A stretch of 64,000 nt of DNA from Dawidia cretensis (GCF_018598175.1 NZ_JAHESE010000004.1:1-64000), one strand, 5' to 3'. Counted from the first letter of the stretch, positions 24,645-33,878 are shown. Translations and numbers: made by a program. Notes: generated by a model not told the origin, from the letters alone.

Positions 24645-25324
24645 TGATCGCCATTGCCGTTGACGACGAGCCCATAGCCCTGGATGTAGTAAGAAGCCTG
24701 GCGGCCAAGGTGCCCTTTCTGGAGTTGAAAGAATGTTTTACAGATGCTTTCAAAGCTATGGACTACCTGCAGCGCAATTCGGTGGATTTGTTATTCCTCG
24801 ACATCAAAATGCCCGACATAACGGGTATAGATTTTCTGAAGAGCCTAAATAAAATGCCGTTGGTGATCTTTACCACGGCGTATTCCGAGCACGCCGTGAC
24901 CAGCTTTGAGCTCGATGCGGTTGATTATTTACTCAAGCCTTTTTCTTTAGCGCGATTTATGAAGGCGTGTAACAAGGCTCATGAGCTCTATGGTTTTCGG
25001 AATGCGGGTAATAGTAAAGAGTATATGTTCCTCAAGACCGGCTACGAACAGGTGCGGGTGCTGTTTAGCGAAATTGAATACCTGGAAGCTGCCGGCAATT
25101 ATATAACGTTCAAATTACATGACCGCGAGGTTGTGTCGCGCATGACCATGGTGGAGGTAGAGAATCTGCTGCCGACCGGCAAGTTTGTGCGGATACACCG
25201 CTCGTTTGTCATCGCCATTGCCAAAATAGAAAAGATCGAGCGACACCAGGTAACCCTGCGCGGCCGTGCACTGCCCGTGGGAGGCGCCTATTTGCCAAAC
25301 CTGGAAGCAATCAGTAAGCAATAA
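24641..25324 (+). CDS. LytTR family response regulator
   Basis: A 227-residue response regulator. The receiver domain (1-120) has the acidic pocket in AVDDEPIAL, phospho-acceptor Asp54 in LLFLDIKMPDITG, and the conserved Lys in VDYLLKPFSLARF. The LytTR DNA-binding domain (about 130-227) has FLKTGYEQVRVLFSEIEYLE, NYITF and GKFVRIHRSFVIAIAKIEKI. It is coupled to the LytS-like kinase by a 4-base overlap. The target genes are unknown; the TlpA-like gene downstream is one possibility. Confidence 0.95.
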   Translation: MMIAIAVDDEPIALDVVRSLAAKVPFLELKECFTDAFKAMDYLQRNSVDLLFLDIKMPDITGIDFLKSLNKMPLVIFTTAYSEHAVTSFELDAVDYLLKPFSLARFMKACNKAHELYGFRNAGNSKEYMFLKTGYEQVRVLFSEIEYLEAAGNYITFKLHDREVVSRMTMVEVENLLPTGKFVRIHRSFVIAIAKIEKIERHQVTLRGRALPVGGAYLPNLEAISKQ

Positions 25325-25330
25325 AGATCT

Positions 25331-25377
25331 ATACAGCCGGTCTCGCGAGACGGCTGTATACACCCCGAGTTTTTTTT
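25331..25377 (+). terminator. Probable terminator after LytTR gene
   Basis: ATACAGCCG (25331-25339) pairs with CGGCTGTAT (25351-25359) around a self-complementary centre TCTCGCGAGA. A run of eight T begins 11 bases later (25370-25377). Confidence 0.55.
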
Positions 25378-25491
25378 CGGTAAACACGTATGAGCTGCCG
25401 TGGCAGACCTCATCAGGAAAATATTGCCTGTTGAGCAATCTCCGGCGTAGAAATTAAAAATCTAGTGATTAACACACAAGACGGAATGATT

Positions 25492-26718
25492 ATGAAAAAT
25501 ATTATAGCAAGCATTTTAATGTTGTGCGTCACCGCTGTCACTGCTCAGCATAACGCTAATGAGTGGTATACGATAGAGGTTGACGTGAAGTCGATGTCGA
25601 CTAAACCTCGTATGCTATACTTGTGGTATGACGGTATCGGTCGTGGAGGTGACCACGCATTCTACGACAGTGCCGTAGTGGTTCATGGTAAGGTGCAATT
25701 CAAGGTGGCCATCGCCATGTCGGGCGAAGCCTACATAACACAAATATCAAAGGCGGCGCTTCGTGCGGCCAACCGTCACCTGCCCGATATTACCAAGGGC
25801 GATGCGTTGAAATTTTACCTGGAGCCGGCCGCACTGACGATCTACTGTGTGGACTCGCTTAGTAACTATGTTGTTACGGGCGGCCGGTACAGTAAACACT
25901 ACGGTCACTTAAAAAAGGCGGAGGATGAATTTCTGCAACGTCGTGACTACTATTATTACCCTGAACTGGAGCGTTTGTACAAAGAGGATTCCATTGCGTT
26001 TAAGAGATTATTGCTGGACTATAAAATGGTAGAAGCAGATTATTACAATGTAACCCTGCGCAATTTTGTGCTTTCTCACTTAAACTCCGTTGTCTCGTTA
26101 GTGGCCTTACGTGCTATACAGTATAAAAATGGCGACGATCTGCGACTGAGCGATACGTTGCTCAAGTCGCTCAATGCGTCCGTTGCGCAGGCGCCCGAGG
26201 CGGATGACATCTGGCTATACCGCGAAACACTCGGCAGAACAGCCATCGGCGCAATGGCACCCATCTTTAATCTTCCCGATGATACCGACGCTATGCACGC
26301 ATTGGAATCTTATCGCGGCAGCTATGTGCTGCTGGAGTTCTGGTCGAGCGACTGTGGCGTGTGCTTGGCAGAGCACCGCAAGCTCAAGAATATCCACGAC
26401 CAGTATCGCCACCGGAACTTTGCGATACTCGGCGTTTCCTTTGACACCCTGCGCGAGCCGTGGTTGGCGGCCATTCATCAGGACGGCATCGGCAAGTGGG
26501 CACAACTTTCCGACCTGAAAGGATTTAATAGTCGCATCGCGATGTTATACGGAGTACGCAATGTTCCTCAAAACTACCTGATTGACCCCAGCGGCCATAT
26601 TGTGGCCAAAAACCTCTGGGGCGATGAGCTTGCCACAAAACTGAAAGAAGTTTTCCGCAGCTGGCAGCCGGAAACGCAGACTACGCCGTTTTTTGATAAA
26701 GCCAGTCGCAGGAATTAA
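25492..26718 (+). CDS. TlpA-like thiol-disulfide protein with DUF4369-type N-domain
   Basis: Exported thioredoxin-fold protein of 408 residues. MKNIIASILMLCVTAVTAQ is a Sec signal peptide. Residues about 20-130 resemble DUF4369, which commonly precedes thioredoxin domains in Bacteroidota. The C-terminal AhpC/TSA-Redoxin domain (about 255-395) has the active site WSSDCGVCLAEH (Cys288, Cys291) and cis-Pro region VRNVPQNYLIDPSG. It is likely a periplasmic thiol reductant or oxidant; the substrate is unknown. Two Met codons (25486 and 25492) precede the signal peptide; the second is preferred. Confidence 0.9.
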   Translation: MKNIIASILMLCVTAVTAQHNANEWYTIEVDVKSMSTKPRMLYLWYDGIGRGGDHAFYDSAVVVHGKVQFKVAIAMSGEAYITQISKAALRAANRHLPDITKGDALKFYLEPAALTIYCVDSLSNYVVTGGRYSKHYGHLKKAEDEFLQRRDYYYYPELERLYKEDSIAFKRLLLDYKMVEADYYNVTLRNFVLSHLNSVVSLVALRAIQYKNGDDLRLSDTLLKSLNASVAQAPEADDIWLYRETLGRTAIGAMAPIFNLPDDTDAMHALESYRGSYVLLEFWSSDCGVCLAEHRKLKNIHDQYRHRNFAILGVSFDTLREPWLAAIHQDGIGKWAQLSDLKGFNSRIAMLYGVRNVPQNYLIDPSGHIVAKNLWGDELATKLKEVFRSWQPETQTTPFFDKASRRN

Positions 26719-26799
26719 CGCCTGCAAGCACCGCAACCGAAGTAGTGTAAAAAATGGCATAGTTTTTCGTTTAGTGTGTAGTACTAACAAACATGAAAT

Positions 26800-28329
26800 A
26801 TGAAAAAGGTGTGGAATAAATGGATCATGATGATCGCGGCGGCCTTTTTCGTGAGCATGCTAAACGTGACAGTCAGTATGGCCCACGATGGAGGCGTTAC
26901 ATTGCAAGTCTTCTATGACGAGCTGCAGCCCTATGGTACCTGGATAGCATATGAAAACTACGGCTATGTCTGGCGACCGCGCGTCGACCGTGACTTTGTT
27001 CCGTATGCTACCAACGGTTATTGGATCAATACAGAGTACGGTAATACATGGGTATCAGATTACGGCTGGGGCTGGGCGCCCTTTCACTATGGACGCTGGT
27101 TCTACGATGATTTTTACGGATGGATGTGGGCGCCCGATACGGTCTGGGGACCGGCCTGGGTAGCGTGGCGCAGTGGTGGCGGTTATTATGGCTGGGCGCC
27201 GCTTATGCCGGGTATCACCGTCAGCGTATCGTATAATTATTACGACCGCATTCCAGACCGCTACTGGAGCTTTGTGCCGTGCCGCTATATAACCTATCGC
27301 ACCGTTTACCGGCATTGTGTACCGCGCCCGCAAGTAGTAACGATCATTCACCAGACGACGGTGGTGACACATCACTATACGGACAGTCGTCGTCGTACGT
27401 ACTTTACGGGCCCGTCACGCCGGGAGATCGAGCGCGTGAATAATACCCGCGTGCCTGTGTATGCGGTCAACGATCGCAGCCGTCCGGGTAGGACGGAGAT
27501 TGAACGCGACCGCGCAAGCTTCTATAAGCCTGAGATTAACAATGACCGTGAGTCTCGTGCCCAGGCAATGCCTTCGCGAATGGAGCGGAGAGACAGACGC
27601 TCGACGACTGATCTGCGCAATGGTCTGGACGACAACTCCGCGAACCGGCAATCGGTTGAGGATCGCCGTCGCGAGGTACGCGACCAGCCAACACGGCGGT
27701 CTGAAACAAACCGTGAGGGAGATGCCCGGATTGAAGAGCGCACGCGTGAAACTGAAAATGTCCGAAGAGGGCAGGAGCAGGAACGCAACCAGTCGCTGGA
27801 GCGGGTGCGTCAACAGCAAGATCAGAAGCTCCTCGACAAGAACGATTTGCGGCAGTCGTCGGATAAACAAACCCGCGAGCGTGAGGATGGTCGCCGTCAA
27901 CAGGAAGCTCGCGAACGGCTAGACCGGGACAACGATAATCGACGTATGCAGGAAGAGCGCGTACGCGACCAACAACGCCAACAAGAGCAACAACGGGTGC
28001 AGGACCAGCAGCAGCGTCAACAACAGCAACAGGAGCGTACGCAGGAACGGCAACGTCAGCAGGAGCAACGCGTCCATGAGCAGCAACGTCAGCAACAACA
28101 GCAGCAGCGTATGCAGGATCAGCAACGTCAGCAAGAGCAACGCCAACAAGAGCAGCAGCGTCAGCGGGAGCAGCAACAACGTCAGCAGGAGCAGCGGGTA
28201 CAGCAGCAGCAACGTCAGGAACAACAGCAAATGCGTCAGCAGCGCATGACGCAGCCGGAGCGGCAGGCTCCAAGTCGCTCGGAGTCGCCCAGGGAACAAC
28301 GGGGCAACGGATCCAGACGGAGAGACTAA
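26800..28329 (+). CDS. YXWGXW/DUF6600 protein with long Gln/Arg-rich tail
   Basis: An exported 509-residue protein. The signal peptide ends near residue 28 (SMAHDGG). Residues about 30-165 form the DUF6600 domain: FYDELQPYGTWIAYENYGYV, SDYGWGWAPFHYGRWFYDD and YGWMWAPDTVWGPAWVAW carry the repeated W-x-P and YxWGxW motifs. A linker rich in Arg/Glu follows. From about residue 380 to 485 the sequence is almost only Gln, Arg and Glu in QQRQQEQ-type units, probably a disordered or coiled-coil polycation. Function unknown; cell-envelope location is likely. Confidence 0.88.
   Translation: MKKVWNKWIMMIAAAFFVSMLNVTVSMAHDGGVTLQVFYDELQPYGTWIAYENYGYVWRPRVDRDFVPYATNGYWINTEYGNTWVSDYGWGWAPFHYGRWFYDDFYGWMWAPDTVWGPAWVAWRSGGGYYGWAPLMPGITVSVSYNYYDRIPDRYWSFVPCRYITYRTVYRHCVPRPQVVTIIHQTTVVTHHYTDSRRRTYFTGPSRREIERVNNTRVPVYAVNDRSRPGRTEIERDRASFYKPEINNDRESRAQAMPSRMERRDRRSTTDLRNGLDDNSANRQSVEDRRREVRDQPTRRSETNREGDARIEERTRETENVRRGQEQERNQSLERVRQQQDQKLLDKNDLRQSSDKQTREREDGRRQQEARERLDRDNDNRRMQEERVRDQQRQQEQQRVQDQQQRQQQQQERTQERQRQQEQRVHEQQRQQQQQQRMQDQQRQQEQRQQEQQRQREQQQRQQEQRVQQQQRQEQQQMRQQRMTQPERQAPSRSESPREQRGNGSRRRD
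27940..28250 (+). repeat. Low-complexity CAA/CAG/CGT repeat encoding Gln/Arg/Glu tract
   Basis: Imperfect units such as CAACGTCAGCAGGAGCAA recur throughout. The codons are mixed (CAA/CAG and CGT/CGC/CGG/CGA), indicating selection on the protein composition rather than recent slippage alone. Such DNA can vary in length by recombination. Confidence 0.85.
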
Positions 28330-28359
28330 CTATCCGTAGCAAGAACGATATAATCTATG

Positions 28360-28393
28360 ATCTCCTCCCATCGAAGCGGGGGGAGATTTTTTT
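28360..28393 (+). terminator. Rho-independent terminator
   Basis: ATCTCCTCCC (28360-28369) pairs with GGGGGGAGAT (28378-28387), one G-T pair, followed by seven T. It ends the YXWGXW transcript before the convergent LysR gene. Confidence 0.85.
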
Positions 28394-28406
28394 GTAGCTG
28401 TCAAGG

Positions 28407-29306
28407 TTAAAACTCTTCTTTCTCGAAGATTGCTTTCACCTGGGTGATTTCCTGTTCATAGATTGTTTTCTTGCGGGTGGCGAAGTAGAGGACGTTTTCA
28501 ATCACTTTTGTACCGGTTGAAGCGATGCGCATCTTGCGGGTGGCTACGGCTTCGCGACACAGGAAGTCGGGTATAACGGAGAATCCCTCGTTATCACTCA
28601 GGCACCGTACGATCGAGCTGATGTTGGGGACGATGTAGTTGGGCTTAAAATCTGGATGCTCGTTGAAGTTATTAAACCAAAAACGTTTCAGGTGTTCCAT
28701 ATCGGCGGCCGTGCTATACCAGATTTGCTGCTTCAGCCATTGTTTAGCCGCTTCCAGATCTTTCTTTTTTAACAATGACTCCAGCGCCGTGGTGCGAGTT
28801 TTGTTCCCACAGACGAGTACAATGCGTTCTTTCGAGAACGGTGCATACTCCAGGTTTTTTTGCTGGCCTTTTTGGGGTGTGATGATCAGATCCAGTAATC
28901 CCTTGTCGAGATCTTGCTGCATCTGCGGATACTCGCCGAATTTGATGATCACGTTAAACGGCAGGGAGCTGATGTGCTTTTCCAGCGTAAATTGAAATGT
29001 CTCGAAGCACATGCCGATGCCGATCGTCGATCGCTCGGTCTTTGAGCTTTTGTGAAAGACTTGTTCAGCCGTTTCGAGCTTATTAAGAGGCTCCAGGATA
29101 AAATTATACAATACTTTGCCGCGTTCGGTCGGCACCATCTTCTTGGCTGACCGGTCAAAGAGCTTGTACCCTGTATATGCTTCCAATGAACTAAGATGAA
29201 GGCTCACCCCCGGCTGGGAGATGTAGAGTTGTTGGGCTGCGCCGGTGAGCGTGCCGGTGTCGTAGATCGCTTTAAAAGTTCGTAGCCATTCCAGGTTCAG
29301 AAGCAT
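28407..29306 (-). CDS. LysR family transcriptional regulator
   Basis: A 299-residue LTTR. The N-terminal HTH is clear: EWLRTFKAIYDTGTLTGAAQ, then LYISQPGVSLHLSSLEAYTG and LFDRSAKKMVPTERGKVL. The effector-binding domain (about 90-299) follows. It is divergent from an Old Yellow Enzyme gene with a 147-base gap, the typical arrangement for a LysR-regulated target. The inducer is unknown, perhaps an electrophilic substrate of the reductase. Confidence 0.94.
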   Translation of the reverse strand: MLLNLEWLRTFKAIYDTGTLTGAAQQLYISQPGVSLHLSSLEAYTGYKLFDRSAKKMVPTERGKVLYNFILEPLNKLETAEQVFHKSSKTERSTIGIGMCFETFQFTLEKHISSLPFNVIIKFGEYPQMQQDLDKGLLDLIITPQKGQQKNLEYAPFSKERIVLVCGNKTRTTALESLLKKKDLEAAKQWLKQQIWYSTAADMEHLKRFWFNNFNEHPDFKPNYIVPNISSIVRCLSDNEGFSVIPDFLCREAVATRKMRIASTGTKVIENVLYFATRKKTIYEQEITQVKAIFEKEEF

Positions 29307-29358
29307 CGCCGTCGATTTATGTGAGAATAGTCTTAGAGTGTGTATCAGTTTTCTGATG

Positions 29359-29366
29359 CAAACCTA
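29359..29366 (-). promoter_or_regulatory. -7 element of the LysR gene, with nearby inverted repeat
   Basis: Read on the minus strand, TAGGTTTG (29366 to 29359) matches TAnnTTTG, with start of transcription about 45 bases before the ATG. Just upstream, CTATT (29367-29371) and AATAG (29386-29390) form an inverted repeat in the divergent region, a possible LysR site serving both genes. Confidence 0.4.
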
Positions 29367-29453
29367 CTATTTAAGTTATTGTGATAATAGCACGTTCCGA
29401 AGGATTTTCGCGTAGTAGAGGAAAGAAATTAACATCATTTAATAAACATCGCT

Positions 29454-30581
29454 ATGTTATTCCAAGCTTATACGCTTCAAGACCTGAAACTCAAAAATCG
29501 CATTGTTATGCCGCCCATGACCCGCTCACGCGCAGCGACGGGGGAAGTGGCCACCGCGTTGATGGCCGAGTATTACGGCCAGCGCGCTTCTGCCGGCCTT
29601 ATTATTTCTGAAGGCACTCAGATCAGCCGGCAGGGCCAGGGGTATGCCTGGACGCCCGGCATCTATACACCCGCTCAAATCGAAGGCTGGAAACAGGTGA
29701 CCCGTGCGGTACATAAAAAGGGCGGGTTGATCTTCGCGCAGCTCTGGCACGTCGGACGCGTATCGCATACGTCGCTGCAAGCGAACGGCCAGGCGCCGGT
29801 GGCGCCGTCGGTTGTGGTGGCCGAAGGCGTTAAAGTATTTGTAGACGCGGAGGGAAAGGGCTCGGCGAACGGCAAAGGTGTCATGACACAACACTCGACC
29901 CCACGCGAATTGACCGTGCCCGAGATACACCAGATTGTACAGGACTATGCACAGGCTGCACGCAATGCCATCGCGGCGGGCTTTGACGGCGTCGAGCTGC
30001 ACGGCGCGAATGGCTATCTTATTGAACAATTCCTGGACTCTCAAACCAACCTGCGTACCGATGAGTACGGTGGCTCGCTCGAGAACCGGCTACGGTTTCT
30101 AAAAGAAGTCGTGACGGCTGTTGCCGATGCCATCGGCGGCGAGCGGGTAGGCGTTCGACAGGCACCATTGACAACGCACATGGGTGCTGTGGATGATAAC
30201 CCTGAAGAAACCTATATCGCCGCAGCCCGCATACTTGACGAACTGGGTATAGCCTACATTCATATTGCTGAAGCCGATTGGGAAGACGCTCCCGTCATGC
30301 CCGTTGCATTTAAAGAGGCTTATCGCAAGGCCTTTCGCGGCACCCTCATCTATGCCGGTAAGTATACTGTGGCACGCGCCCAGGAGGCGCTGGCGAAAGG
30401 CTGGGCCGACCTTATCGCCTTTGGACGTCCTTTCATTGCCAATCCCGACCTGCCACTGCGCCTGGAAAACAACCTGCCGTTGAACGAAGCCGACCGGACC
30501 ACATTCTTCGGCGGCGATACACGCGGCTATACTGACTATCCGGCATATGCCAGAACCGAGGTCTTAGCTGAAAATGAATAA
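29454..30581 (+). CDS. Old Yellow Enzyme family alkene reductase (NemA-like)
   Basis: FMN- and NAD(P)H-dependent ene-reductase of 375 residues. It reduces electrophilic alkenes, nitro compounds or N-ethylmaleimide. Motifs: LKLKNRIVMPPMTRSRA at the start, FAQLWHVGRVSHTSLQ, the substrate-binding HGANGYLIEQF (His and Asn two positions after Gly-Ala) and DSQTNLRTDEYGGSLENRLR. The start ATG follows an A-rich stretch. Divergent from a LysR gene, its probable regulator; a strong terminator follows. Confidence 0.95.
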   Translation: MLFQAYTLQDLKLKNRIVMPPMTRSRAATGEVATALMAEYYGQRASAGLIISEGTQISRQGQGYAWTPGIYTPAQIEGWKQVTRAVHKKGGLIFAQLWHVGRVSHTSLQANGQAPVAPSVVVAEGVKVFVDAEGKGSANGKGVMTQHSTPRELTVPEIHQIVQDYAQAARNAIAAGFDGVELHGANGYLIEQFLDSQTNLRTDEYGGSLENRLRFLKEVVTAVADAIGGERVGVRQAPLTTHMGAVDDNPEETYIAAARILDELGIAYIHIAEADWEDAPVMPVAFKEAYRKAFRGTLIYAGKYTVARAQEALAKGWADLIAFGRPFIANPDLPLRLENNLPLNEADRTTFFGGDTRGYTDYPAYARTEVLAENE

Positions 30582-30605
30582 CGTAGTAGTCGAAGAAATT
30601 TATAA

Positions 30606-30640
30606 CACGATGCGCCTGGAGAGTTTCCAGGCGCATCGTG
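30606..30640. terminator. Bidirectional terminator-like 15-bp hairpin
   Basis: CACGATGCGCCTGGA (30606-30620) pairs perfectly with TCCAGGCGCATCGTG (30626-30640), loop GAGTT. It lies between two convergent genes. The T-tail is short (ATGTTTTA). Confidence 0.75.
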
Positions 30641-30683
30641 ATGTTTTATAGAAGAAGCAAGAGATCCTTTGAGTTTCCTATCC

Positions 30684-31931
30684 TTAGGCTTTCGAAGCCT
30701 CCAGTGCCTGCCGGAAATCTTCTATCAGGTCCTCTGTATCCTCAATGCCCACCGACAGCCGTATCATCGTGTCGGGTATACCCATCTCGGCCCGGCGTTC
30801 AGCGCCGAGCTCGAAGAAGATAGTCTGTGCCACCGGTATCGCCAGTGTGCGCGTATCGCCCAGGTTGCTCGACTTGATCACTACCTGCAGACGGTTGAGG
30901 AATGCCAGGCAATCAATTTTTTCATTGACAACAAAGCTCATCAGGCCGCCGTGGCGGTGAAACAGCGATGATGTCAGCGCGTGCTGCGGGTGGCTGGCCA
31001 GTCCGGGGTAATATACTCTACTAACCAGCGGGTGGGCTTCCAGGAAATTTGCCAGGGTCTTGGCGTTATGACAGGCACGTTCTAAACGCAGGGCCAGGGT
31101 TTCGGAACCAACGGAAATGCTGTGCGCAGCTTCGGGAGAAAGCGTGCCACCACCGTCGCGCAGGCCGCGTTTGCGGATCTGTGTAATGCCCAGCATGGCC
31201 GGTTTGATTTGCGCGCGTAGTATGGCCGTGATGTTTGGGAACTGCTCCCAGTTATACAGTCCGGTGTCGGTTACGGCGCCGCCCAGGGCGTTGCCGTGGC
31301 CACCGATATATTTCGTCAGCGAGTTGATAACGAGGCTGGCCTTGACCGACATTGGCTTGAACAGGTACGGCGAGGTCATGGTGTTATCGACTACGTAGAT
31401 CAGGTTCTTCTTCGCGCAGAGCTCGCCGATGTTGGCCAGGTCGGCCACTTGTGTGGCGGGGTTGGCGATGGTCTCTACGAATACCATGCGCGTGTTGTCG
31501 CGACAAGCGTCGGCCACGTTCTTAGCGTCTGTGACATCCACAAACGAGATGGCTACCCCCATGTCCATGAAGGTCTGCATGATGCTGCGGGTGTTGCCGA
31601 AGAGGTATGAGCTCGCCACAATGTGATCGCCGGCTTTGATCAGTGCCAGTACCGTGGCGGTGATGGCGGCCATGCCGGTTGCAAAGCTTACCGTGGCCAT
31701 ACCACCTTCCATCTGTGTCACCTTGTGCTCGAGGGCTGTTGTCGTGGGGTTGCCTTGCCGTGAGTATGCGTACCCTTTGGTCTTGTTTTGAAAGACGTCT
31801 ACCAGGCCTTGTACATCGTCATATCCCCAGGTGACGGCGGTATGGATCGGCTGATGCAGGGAGCCGAATTCGGGCTTTAAGAGGCGGTCGGAGTGAAGCA
31901 GTGTGGTGGTAAATCCCTTGGGCTTGCTCAT
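30684..31931 (-). CDS. PLP-dependent Cys/Met metabolism enzyme (cystathionine gamma-synthase / methionine gamma-lyase family)
   Basis: Fold-type I PLP enzyme of 415 residues from ATG 31931. Motifs include YAYSRQGNPTTTALEHKVTQ, FATGMAAITATVLALIKAGD, YVVDNTMTSPYLFKP with the PLP-binding Asp, the Schiff-base Lys in INSLTKYIGGHGNALGGA, and SVGIEDTEDLIEDF near the end. The family interconverts cysteine, homocysteine and methionine precursors; synthase versus lyase cannot be decided by eye. The frame extends 83 codons upstream without family sequence. Convergent with the ene-reductase gene. Confidence 0.92.
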   Translation of the reverse strand: MSKPKGFTTTLLHSDRLLKPEFGSLHQPIHTAVTWGYDDVQGLVDVFQNKTKGYAYSRQGNPTTTALEHKVTQMEGGMATVSFATGMAAITATVLALIKAGDHIVASSYLFGNTRSIMQTFMDMGVAISFVDVTDAKNVADACRDNTRMVFVETIANPATQVADLANIGELCAKKNLIYVVDNTMTSPYLFKPMSVKASLVINSLTKYIGGHGNALGGAVTDTGLYNWEQFPNITAILRAQIKPAMLGITQIRKRGLRDGGGTLSPEAAHSISVGSETLALRLERACHNAKTLANFLEAHPLVSRVYYPGLASHPQHALTSSLFHRHGGLMSFVVNEKIDCLAFLNRLQVVIKSSNLGDTRTLAIPVAQTIFFELGAERRAEMGIPDTMIRLSVGIEDTEDLIEDFRQALEASKA

Positions 31932-31987
31932 GGCACGTTTGTTTGAAGTGCGGCAAAGATAAAAGCATTTCGCTATTCCCCCAGGCC

Positions 31988-33049
31988 TTACTTCACCTTC
32001 GTGTTGATCCACAGGTGGCTGTACCAGTACCAACCACCCTTTTTGCCAGGGGCAGTGAGCGTGTACAGTGTCCGGCGTCGCCCGGCAATGTCGGCGCCGG
32101 CTTGCACTGAAACTGTTACCAGGCCCGTGGTATCTTGTTTGGTAATGCGACACGAACAAGGGCTGCCCTGGGCAAAGCATTGCAGGCGCCTGGCTTGGAT
32201 CTCGTCGCCGTTGAAGGTAAGCGTCAAGGCGGGACGTTTATCGGGCAAGGGCATTGGCGCGGAGGGCGTCGTTACATCCAGTGCACGCATCACAGCTTTC
32301 TCGGCAAACCTGGCGGGAGCAGAATAGGCTTCCGCCATCGGAAATCGCGGACACATAAACACGTCGGTACCATTGTACAAAACGCCCGAGAGTTGCGCCG
32401 CCGCGGCTTTAAACCCGGCATCTTTTACGATCTGCTTCATCTTGTCGTCGAACTCTCCATAGGGGTACGAGAAGACCACAGGTTTTTTGTCGAGATGCTT
32501 TTCAATGATGTCCTGGCTTTGCATGACCTCCTCGCGGAAGGTCTCGTAGCGGGTGTCAGCGCTTTGGTTGAGGAAGTAGTCGTGCGAGTGTGTATGATTG
32601 CCGATTTCGACATCGCTGGCCTGTGCCGTGTTGAGCTGGTCCCAATTCATGAAGTCGCCACCGCCTACGGTCTTGGTGTTGATGAATAGTGTGGCGGGCA
32701 TTTTATACTTCTTAAGCAGGGGCAGTCCGTGGTGGAAGAAGCTGGCATACCCATCGTCGACGGTAATGACCGCGGTCTTTTGTGACGGCGCATCGGATTG
32801 TAAATAGTCGATGGCGTCGGAAAAGTTGAGCACCTGAAACTTGTTCTTTGCCAGGTACGCCAGGTGTGCTTCGAAGTCTTTAACGGATACGTTGGTGGTA
32901 GGATAGCGCCCATCGCCCACGCGGTGGTATATAAAGCAGACGATGTCCTTGCGGGGCCCGCTTGCCGGTTTTTCGGCGGTGCTGGTACATGCCAGCAACA
33001 CAATGAGAAATGACAGGTAGAACAGCGGTCCCGGTATCCGGGAGGCCAC
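31988..33049 (-). CDS. Polysaccharide deacetylase family lipoprotein
   Basis: Metal-dependent NodB-fold deacetylase of 353 residues, probably acting on peptidoglycan or another acylated glycan. The GTG at 33049 starts ASRIPGPLFYLSFLIVLLAC, a lipoprotein signal (Cys after LLA). This GTG sits 4 bases after the previous gene's stop and avoids the 65-base overlap that the longer frame would need. NodB motifs: AVITVDDGYASFFHHG (the DD pair), NHTHSHDYF (His metal ligands) and FSYPYGEFDDKM. The last 110 residues form a separate beta-rich region of unknown role. It is cotranscribed with the glucosaminidase gene. Confidence 0.9.
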   Translation of the reverse strand: MASRIPGPLFYLSFLIVLLACTSTAEKPASGPRKDIVCFIYHRVGDGRYPTTNVSVKDFEAHLAYLAKNKFQVLNFSDAIDYLQSDAPSQKTAVITVDDGYASFFHHGLPLLKKYKMPATLFINTKTVGGGDFMNWDQLNTAQASDVEIGNHTHSHDYFLNQSADTRYETFREEVMQSQDIIEKHLDKKPVVFSYPYGEFDDKMKQIVKDAGFKAAAAQLSGVLYNGTDVFMCPRFPMAEAYSAPARFAEKAVMRALDVTTPSAPMPLPDKRPALTLTFNGDEIQARRLQCFAQGSPCSCRITKQDTTGLVTVSVQAGADIAGRRRTLYTLTAPGKKGGWYWYSHLWINTKVK

Positions 33050-33053
33050 GGAG

Positions 33054-33878
33054 TTAGTCCGGTAGAAGGTAAGCCGGGTCCAGCTGGTACGTATCATATT
33101 GCGTGAGGTTGTTGGCAATGATCATCTTCTTAAGCTGTTGCGTATAGGCCGACCGGCGCTCGGAGTAATACTTGAGATGGGGGAGAAGCTCAAACGGGTC
33201 TTGCGTGTGTTGCATGGCTTCGCGCAACTCGCGATAGGAGCGCGCGCGCGCCAGGATCTCGAAGTAGTGGCCGATGGATTGCGCCATGTCGTCGTACGCG
33301 CGCACATATACTTGCTTGGTCTTTCGCTTGCGCGAAGCCGCCATGCGGGGCTCTTTGGCGTTAAAAGACCAGATCCCAAACAGGTTCCGGGCTTGCAGAA
33401 AAAAACGTGATTGGCCCCAGCCGCTCTCCACGGCGGTCTGCGCCAGGATTACACTGTTGGGCAGCGTCACCATGCGGTCCGGCAGGTCTGTCAGGCCCAC
33501 GGCCCGGTAACGTCGGCGCATGTCGTAATAAAAGGCGCTGTCGCCGGCCGTCCAATAACGCTTGCGCTGTAAAATATAGATCTTCTCGCGGTTTTGCTCG
33601 ATCTGGTATTTGGCCACCAGAATAGAAGGCAATACGGTAGCAATGAAAGTTCGCTTTGCTTCCCGGCTGGGCAGCTTTGCCAGTCCTGACACATTGGTAT
33701 ATAGCAACGGTTTCACCAGATTGCCCGTCAAAGCAGCAACCTCTTTCAGCGATTGGAGCTGAATAGTTTCCGTGCGTACATGAAAGGTCTTGTTACGGCC
33801 GGTGTTGTGGGCAATGATCAGGATGATCAAAATACAACCCAGGAAGGCCGCCCAGTTTCTGTGTAGCTGTTGCGCCAT
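33054..33878 (-). CDS. Glucosaminidase-domain membrane protein (Bax-like)
   Basis: Predicted peptidoglycan hydrolase of 274 residues. An N-terminal membrane anchor (about 8-26, AAFLGCILIILIIA) is followed by the glucosaminidase domain with the catalytic Glu in SVILAQTAVESGWGQSRFFL and ARNLFGIWSF, then RAYDDMAQSIGHYFEIL. The length and order resemble E. coli Bax. ATG 33878 is preferred; 26 further upstream codons overlap a hairpin and lack features. It is followed by the deacetylase gene, so the pair may remodel the cell wall together. Confidence 0.9.
   Translation of the reverse strand: MAQQLHRNWAAFLGCILIILIIAHNTGRNKTFHVRTETIQLQSLKEVAALTGNLVKPLLYTNVSGLAKLPSREAKRTFIATVLPSILVAKYQIEQNREKIYILQRKRYWTAGDSAFYYDMRRRYRAVGLTDLPDRMVTLPNSVILAQTAVESGWGQSRFFLQARNLFGIWSFNAKEPRMAASRKRKTKQVYVRAYDDMAQSIGHYFEILARARSYRELREAMQHTQDPFELLPHLKYYSERRSAYTQQLKKMIIANNLTQYDTYQLDPAYLLPD

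Noticed and set aside
27940-28250. CRISPR array or minisatellite
   Set aside because: The units are imperfect, in frame, without unique spacers, and encode one protein tract.
27536-28342. Minus-strand 268-codon Ala/Val/Pro-rich frame and nearby Leu-rich frame
   Set aside because: Shadows of the Gln/Arg repeat; low-complexity translation only.
31932-32180. 83-codon N-terminal extension of the cystathionine-synthase-like gene
   Set aside because: No family similarity; overlaps the C-terminal coding region of the deacetylase.
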